From: Streptomyces sp. AC555_RSS877
Lineage (GTDB): Bacteria > Actinomycetota > Actinomycetes > Streptomycetales > Streptomycetaceae
Reading direction: 5' to 3'
Assembly: GCF_019049245.1 (NCBI RefSeq)
Contig: NZ_JAGMUK010000001.1
Coordinates: forward strand, 186,001 to 250,000
Length of the DNA stretch: 64,000 nt
How positions within the stretch are numbered: the first letter of the stretch is position 1; every line of letters starts with the position of its first letter. Shown piece by piece: positions 59,856 through 64,000 of the stretch. Made by a program: the position numbers and the translations under genes. The notes beneath the pieces were generated by a model. That model did no database searches. It was not told the origin of the DNA and saw only the letters and a list, made by a program, of their open reading frames with translations.

Positions 59856-61460
59856 CTACTCGGCCGGCTCGACTCCCGCCCGCAGCAACCCGTACGTGTA
59901 GGCGTCCTCCAGGGCCTGCCAGGACGCGGCGATCACGTTCTCGGCCACGCCGACGGTGGACCACTCGCCCGCGCCGTCGGAGGTGGAGATCAGGACGCGG
60001 GTCGTGGACTGGGTGCCGTGGACGCCCTCCAGGATGCGGACCTTGTAGTCGACGAGGTCGAGCTTGGCGAGCTGGGGGTAGATCTGCTCCAGGGCGACGC
60101 GCAGGGTGCGGTCCAGGGCGTTGACCGGGCCGTTGCCCTCGGCCGTGGCGACGATGCGCTCGCCCTTGGCGAAGAGCTTGACGGTGGCCTCGTTGGCGTG
60201 GATGCCGTCGGGGCGGTCCTCGACGATCGCTCGCCAGGACTCGACCTCGAAGTACCTGAGGGGCTTGCCCTCCACCTCGGCCCGCAGGAGGAGTTCGAAG
60301 GACGCGTCGGCGGCCTCGTACGTGTAGCCCTTGAGCTCGCGCTCCTTGACCCGGTCGACCACCCGCTGGATCAGCGCGCGGTCGCCGCCGAGGTCGACGC
60401 CGAGTTCCTTGCCCTTGAGCTCGATCGACGCGCGGCCCGCCATGTCGGAGACCAGCATCCGCATGGTGTTGCCGACCTGCTCGGGGTCGATGTGCTGGTA
60501 CAGGTCGGGGTCGACCTTGATGGCCGAGGCGTGCAGGCCCGCCTTGTGGGCGAAGGCGGAGACACCGACGTACGGCTGGTGGGTGGAGGGGGTGAGGTTC
60601 ACGACCTCGGCGATCGCGTGCGAGATGCGCGTCATCTCGCGGAGCTTGCCGTCGGGCAGCACCTTCTTGCCGTACTTCAGTTCCAGGGCCGCCACGACGG
60701 GGAACAGGTTGGCGTTGCCGACCCGCTCGCCGTAGCCGTTGGCCGTGCACTGGACGTGGGTCGCGCCCGCGTCCACCGCGGCGAGGGTGTTGGCGACCGC
60801 GCAGCCCGTGTCGTCCTGGGCGTGGATGCCGAGGCGGGCTCCGGTGTCGGCGAGGACCGTGGCGACGACCGCCTGGACCTGCGCCGGGAGCATGCCGCCG
60901 TTGGTGTCGCAGAGGATGACCACGTCGGCGCCGGCCTCGGACGCCGCCCGTACGACCGCCTTGGCGTACTCCGGGTTTACGCGGTAGCCGTCGAAGAAGT
61001 GCTCGCAGTCGACGAAGACGCGGCGGCCCTGCCCCTTCAGGTGGGACACCGTGTCGCGGACCATCTCCAGGTTCTCGTCGAGCGTGGTGCGCAGGGCGAG
61101 TTCCACGTGCCGGTCGTGGGACTTGGCCACCAGGGTGATGACGTCGGCTCCCGAGTCCAGGAGCGCCTTGACCTGGGGGTCCTCGGCGGCCTTGGCGCCG
61201 GCCCGGCGGGTGGCGCCGAAGGCGACCAGCTGGGCGTGCTTGAAGTCGATCTCCTGCCGGGCGCGGGCGAAGAACTCGGTGTCGCGCGGGTTGGCGCCGG
61301 GCCAGCCGCCCTCGATGAAGCCCACGCCGAAGTCGTCCAGGTGCCGTGCGATGGCCAGCTTGTCCGCGACGGTGAGGTTGATGCCCTCCCGCTGCGCGCC
61401 GTCGCGCAGGGTGGTGTCGAAGACGTGGAACGAATCGTCGAGCTCGCTGGTTTCGGTCAT
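59856..61460 (-). CDS. cimA: (R)-citramalate synthase / isopropylmalate synthase-like
   Basis: 534 residues from an ATG with AGGAG 9 nt upstream; the open frame above is the leader region. The DRE-TIM synthase domain (about 8-280) has VFDTTLRDGAQREGINLTVADK, EGGWPGANPRDTEFF, CDTNGGMLP and GIHAQDDTGCAVANTLAAV (metal-binding His). The C-terminal dimerisation/regulatory LeuA domain has LDLVDYKVRILEGVHGTQSTTRVLI. The pattern fits CimA, which joins pyruvate and acetyl-CoA to citramalate for threonine-independent isoleucine synthesis, rather than LeuA. The next steps would use LeuCD, encoded about 28 kb away in this window. Confidence 0.93.
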   Translation of the reverse strand: MTETSELDDSFHVFDTTLRDGAQREGINLTVADKLAIARHLDDFGVGFIEGGWPGANPRDTEFFARARQEIDFKHAQLVAFGATRRAGAKAAEDPQVKALLDSGADVITLVAKSHDRHVELALRTTLDENLEMVRDTVSHLKGQGRRVFVDCEHFFDGYRVNPEYAKAVVRAASEAGADVVILCDTNGGMLPAQVQAVVATVLADTGARLGIHAQDDTGCAVANTLAAVDAGATHVQCTANGYGERVGNANLFPVVAALELKYGKKVLPDGKLREMTRISHAIAEVVNLTPSTHQPYVGVSAFAHKAGLHASAIKVDPDLYQHIDPEQVGNTMRMLVSDMAGRASIELKGKELGVDLGGDRALIQRVVDRVKERELKGYTYEAADASFELLLRAEVEGKPLRYFEVESWRAIVEDRPDGIHANEATVKLFAKGERIVATAEGNGPVNALDRTLRVALEQIYPQLAKLDLVDYKVRILEGVHGTQSTTRVLISTSDGAGEWSTVGVAENVIAASWQALEDAYTYGLLRAGVEPAE

Positions 61461-61570
61461 GGTGTCAAGGCTCCTGTGTCGGATCTCGGTCTGTACCGGA
61501 ATGACCGGCTCCACCGTCCTCACATGGTCCCTCGCGCTCTCGCCTCCGGCTGCGGGTGGGCCAGAAAAGC

Positions 61571-61597
61571 GAAAAACCTCTCGCGGGTGCGAGAGGT
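61571..61597 (-). terminator. terminator/attenuator upstream of cimA
   Basis: Perfect 9-bp arms ACCTCTCGC and GCGAGAGGT around ACCC, followed on the minus strand by TTTTCGCTTTTC. It is a textbook rho-independent terminator but lies 110 bp before the cimA ATG, so it would stop transcripts entering cimA unless relieved. Confidence 0.8.
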
Positions 61598-61651
61598 CTG
61601 CGCGCGGGTCGAAGACGACGGTGTCCGCCCGTACCTGGTCGTACGTGGCGG

Positions 61652-61702
61652 TCACTGCGGACCGGCGCGCCTGCTGCCAATAATCGTGGCGAACGAGAGC
61701 AC
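61652..61702 (-). CDS. possible 16-aa leader peptide of cimA
   Basis: The GTG frame encodes MLSFATIIGSRRAGPQ. The two Ile codons are ATT, rare in this genome, where ATC dominates. Its first codons contain CTCTCG, which could also pair with CGAGAG of the terminator's 3' arm and so form an alternative structure. There is no strong ribosome-binding site before the GTG. The A/T-rich ATTATT could instead be part of a promoter -10. Confidence 0.35.
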   Translation of the reverse strand: MLSFATIIGSRRAGPQ

Positions 61703-61768
61703 GGAGGCAGTCTGGCACAGACCGTCCCCGTGCTCACCGTCCGTCTCAGGATGCGAGCACTCGGTTGA

Positions 61769-63034
61769 TCACCGCAGGTGGCGCACGAAGACGTGCGTGG
61801 TGTCGGCGGAGTCGCCGGGCACGAGGTCGGCGGCGCTGCTGCTGAAGGCGACCTGGCGGCCGTGCCGGTCGATCACCGGGAAGGACACCCCGTAGGAGCC
61901 GCTCGGGCCGCCCTGCACCGAAGGGCTGGCGAGCACGGTGCGCCCGGTGCGCAGATCACGCACGTACGCCTGGCTCGCATGGTTCGGGTCGGCAGGGTCG
62001 GACGAACCGAACACGAGGTACCGGCTGTCGGCGCTGAGCCGGGGCTGGGCGGTGGAGGCGGCCGGGTCGGCGGCGTCGATCCGCCGCACCTTCCCGGTCT
62101 TCAGGTCGCGAACGAAGGCGTTGTGTCCGTTGTTGGTGTCGCCCGGCGTCAGCTGCGAGTCGAGCGAGTTGAAGACCGCGTACCGGCCGTCGGCGCTGAC
62201 CTGCGGGTACTCGGTCTGCGCGTCGGAGGTCCTGCCGTCCGGTGCCTTGTCGGCCTGGAAGAGCTCGCCGCTCGGCACATCACGGACGTAGGCGTCGCTC
62301 CAGTCGCCCCGGGTGGGGTACGGGACGAAGAACTGGTAGCCGACCCGACTGCCGTCCGCGCTGATGGACGGACGGGTGGCGGCGGATTTCCAGGCGTTCT
62401 CGCCGGGCACCTGGCTGATCCGGACGGCCTCGCCGGTCACGCGGTCGACGCGGTAGACCCGGTTCGAGCCGTCCCCCGCCGGCGTGTCACCCGTGCGCAG
62501 GGCGACGAAGGCGACATAGCGGCCGTCGGCGCTGAGGGCGGGGCTGCTGCCGGCGCTGTAACCCGCGTCGACGGCGTCGTCGATCCGCTGGAGGGCGCCG
62601 GTCTTCAGGTCCTTGACGAAGACGTGGTTGTCGGCGGTGTCGTGGGTGGCGTTGGAGGTGAACGCCAGATACCGGCCGTCGGCACTCAGGGAGACGTCCA
62701 GGACGTGAGCGTCCCACGGACTGCCGTTCTCCGCGGTGCTCGCCAGACGGGTGGTACCGGTCGTCAGATCCCGCACGAAGGCGTCGGCGGTGCCGTTGGT
62801 GTCGCCCGCGACCAGGTTGTCGGCGTCGGAGACGAAGGCCAGGTGACGGCCGTTCGCACTCAGACTCTGGCCGCCGGAGGCGCCGTTGCCGTCCGTGCCG
62901 TCCGGGGCCACGCTCGCCTTCTCCGTGTACGGGACGCCGGGTGCGGCGCTCACCGGGGTGCCGGTGAGTGTCATGGCCGCGGTGGCCGCGACGACGGTGG
63001 CCGCCAAGGCGGCGCGATGCTTCTTCGTACGCAT
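61769..63034 (-). CDS. secreted PD40/TolB-like beta-propeller protein
   Basis: 421 residues from the ATG at 63034 (MRTKKHRAALAATVV), which begins a clear signal peptide ending around TPVSAAPG. Six to seven repeats of the PD40 type follow (SANGRHLAFVSDADNLV, SADGRYLAFTSNA, SADGRYVAFVAL, SADGRYAVFNSLDS, SADSRYLVFGSSD, DRHGRQVAFSSSAADLV), each with a D-F/Y-V-RDL strand such as AFVRDLTTGTTR. The ligand is unknown. The frame extends up to 63091, where an ATG overlaps the stop codon of the upstream paralogue; GGGGGA precedes both the 63034 and 63061 ATGs. It forms a tandem pair with the next gene. Confidence 0.85.
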   Translation of the reverse strand: MRTKKHRAALAATVVAATAAMTLTGTPVSAAPGVPYTEKASVAPDGTDGNGASGGQSLSANGRHLAFVSDADNLVAGDTNGTADAFVRDLTTGTTRLASTAENGSPWDAHVLDVSLSADGRYLAFTSNATHDTADNHVFVKDLKTGALQRIDDAVDAGYSAGSSPALSADGRYVAFVALRTGDTPAGDGSNRVYRVDRVTGEAVRISQVPGENAWKSAATRPSISADGSRVGYQFFVPYPTRGDWSDAYVRDVPSGELFQADKAPDGRTSDAQTEYPQVSADGRYAVFNSLDSQLTPGDTNNGHNAFVRDLKTGKVRRIDAADPAASTAQPRLSADSRYLVFGSSDPADPNHASQAYVRDLRTGRTVLASPSVQGGPSGSYGVSFPVIDRHGRQVAFSSSAADLVPGDSADTTHVFVRHLR

Positions 63035-63078
63035 GGTTGTTCCCCCGTTGGTTTTGTCCATGGTTGTTCCCCCGTGGT
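63032..63078 (-). repeat. duplicated ribosome-binding-site/start cassette
   Basis: The minus-strand unit CGGGGGAACAACCATG occurs twice, 27 nt apart and in the same frame, each giving a usable binding site and ATG. It is a short tandem duplication of the translation start region. Confidence 0.7.
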
Positions 63079-63087
63079 CGTTCGTTG

Positions 63088-64000
63088 TCATTGCACTGTC
63101 CGCAGGAAGACGTCCGTCACCCCGTTGGTGTCTCCCGCCACCAGATCGGGTGACGCCGACTCGAACGCGACGGCCGTGCCGTCGGCGTTGACGGACGGGT
63201 GCCCGGCCGGGAGGTCGTTGCGGCCGCCCCAGCGGTCGACGCTGATCAACTGCCGCTTCCCGGTGGCGAGTTCGAGCAGGTACACGGAACGGCCCGAGGT
63301 GTACGCGACACGGGTCCCGTCCCCCGAGAGCGAGGGCTGCGCGCCCTCGGCCCGGGTCGTGGTGCCGGTGTCGAGGTCGCGGACGTGGACGTCCCGGCCG
63401 TGCTGGAAGGCGATCTTGCGCCCGTCCGAGCTGAGGGAGGGGGCCGAGGAGTCGCCGGCGACCTTCTCCAGGGCGCCGGTGTCCAGGTCGCGGACGTGGA
63501 TGTCACCGTCCTGCTCGAAGGCGATGTACCGGCCGTCGTAGGTGATCGACGGGTTGCCCGCCGCCTCGCCCGAGGGCTCGCTGACCAGGTCCGTGGTGCC
63601 GCCGTTGAACCGGAAGCGGTAGACGTGGGGCTGAGGGTGCGGGTCGGCGTCGGTGCCGGGCAGGGTGGCGGCGTAGGTGATCCACTGGCAGGTGGGGTCC
63701 ACCGCGGGCTGTCCCATCCAGGTGAAGCGGACGCCCTGGTAGGAGCTTAGGCTGGTCAGCTTGCCGACCGAGCGGTTGCGGATGTGGACGCCCGGGCCGC
63801 CGTCGGATGCGAGCGGGGCCACGTAGCCGACCATGCGTCCGCTGTAGCAGGGCGTGCCCTCGTGCGCGGGGCCCTGCGTACCGGAGTCGACCTGGGAGAT
63901 GCCCTCGGTGGCGTTGACGAGGACGTTCGTGTCCTTCGGGCTGTCGGTGCCCTGCGAGGTGAAGGCGACGACCTTGCCCTCCCCCATCGCCGGGTCGTGG
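63088..64000 (-). CDS. PD40/TolB-like beta-propeller protein, N-terminus beyond the window
   Basis: The frame is open to the right edge; about 304 residues are visible. Repeats such as KVVAFTSQGTDSPKDTNVL, TYDGRYIAFEQDGDIHVRDL, SSDGRKIAFQHGRDVHVRDL, SGDGTRVAYTSGRSVYLLEL and NADGTAVAFESASPDLVAGD mark a beta-propeller. The last blade (SPDLVAGDTNGVTDVFLRTVQ) is closely like the blades of the following gene, so the two are tandem paralogues. Its stop codon overlaps an upstream in-frame ATG of that gene (ATGA). Signal peptide and true start are not visible. Confidence 0.82.
   Translation of the reverse strand, partial: HDPAMGEGKVVAFTSQGTDSPKDTNVLVNATEGISQVDSGTQGPAHEGTPCYSGRMVGYVAPLASDGGPGVHIRNRSVGKLTSLSSYQGVRFTWMGQPAVDPTCQWITYAATLPGTDADPHPQPHVYRFRFNGGTTDLVSEPSGEAAGNPSITYDGRYIAFEQDGDIHVRDLDTGALEKVAGDSSAPSLSSDGRKIAFQHGRDVHVRDLDTGTTTRAEGAQPSLSGDGTRVAYTSGRSVYLLELATGKRQLISVDRWGGRNDLPAGHPSVNADGTAVAFESASPDLVAGDTNGVTDVFLRTVQ

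Larger units (their letters stand above)
61461..61768 (-). promoter_or_regulatory. cimA leader region
   Basis: 308 bp between the beta-propeller gene and cimA. It contains a short GTG frame with two adjacent ATT isoleucine codons (61702-61652), then an intrinsic-terminator-like hairpin with T tract (61597-61571), then about 110 bp to the cimA ATG. This is the layout of a ribosome-mediated attenuator. The open frame that runs through the leader into cimA has weak coding character. Confidence 0.5.

Noticed and set aside
61461-61718. In-frame N-terminal extension of cimA through the leader
   Set aside because: It would place a perfect terminator inside the coding sequence, lacks family similarity, and the ATG at 61460 has a good ribosome-binding site.

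Overview
This window is core chromosome of a Streptomyces-type actinomycete. The evidence is very high G+C with strong third-position G/C bias, frequent GTG and TTG starts, two conservon operons (cvnA-B-C-D), a HupS-type HU protein with a lysine-rich tail, an NdgR-type IclR regulator beside leuCD, a streptogrisin/SGT-type trypsin, and a gene order that I recall from the S. coelicolor smc-to-cimA region. The species cannot be fixed from the sequence alone.

Layout. 1-8.0 kb: a minus-strand block with smc (cut by the left edge), a small coiled-coil protein, acyP, mutM and rnc. It is interrupted by a plus-strand secreted CAP-domain protein and an HxlR regulator. 8.0-13.6 kb: minus-strand rpmF, DUF177, a SepIVA/DivIVA-like protein, coaD, rsmD and recG. 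13.7-18.9 kb: a two-gene plus-strand cassette, an HSP90-family ATPase overlapping a 1,123-residue TPR protein, placed between recG and a FakA-like DAK2 protein. 20.9-29.3 kb: rpmB, thiL-thiD, a stand-alone Lrp-type effector domain, a DUF3515 lipoprotein ending at a 235-bp terminal-inverted-repeat element, ddl, plsC-gpsA, cofC with an OB-like protein, and hupS. 29.6-32.5 kb: leuCD divergent from ndgR. 32.8-36.8 kb: five tRNA genes (Gln, Glu, Glu, Gln, Glu in transcription order), a HAD hydrolase, gltX, a FAH-family hydrolase and a tiny repeat protein.

37.5-48.0 kb: two complete tandem conservons. Each has a sensor-like kinase, a roadblock protein, a DUF742 protein and a Ras-like GTPase, and parts of the two copies are nearly identical. 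48.1-50.0 kb: the acyl-CoA carboxylase epsilon and beta subunits. 50.36-52.27 kb: an IS200/IS605-family element with an intact TnpB and a broken TnpA, lying against a truncated polysaccharide-lyase gene. 52.7-64 kb: YceI, a YdeI/OmdA-type protein, trypsin, a TPM-domain membrane protein, a multidomain GH3 glucosidase, citramalate synthase (cimA) with a probable leader attenuator, and two tandem secreted beta-propeller (PD40) proteins, the second cut by the right edge.

Functional groups. Chromosome organisation and repair: smc, hupS, mutM, recG. RNA and ribosome: rnc, rpmF, rpmB, rsmD, tRNAs, gltX. Cell envelope and lipid supply: ddl, plsC, gpsA, accB/accE, FakA-like. Branched-chain amino acids: leuCD, ndgR, cimA. 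Cofactors: coaD, thiDL, cofC. Signalling: two conservons. The least conventional parts are the HSP90/TPR cassette, the repeat-rich insertion inside the SMC hinge, the miniature inverted-repeat element, the repeat-disrupted IS element and the cimA leader.
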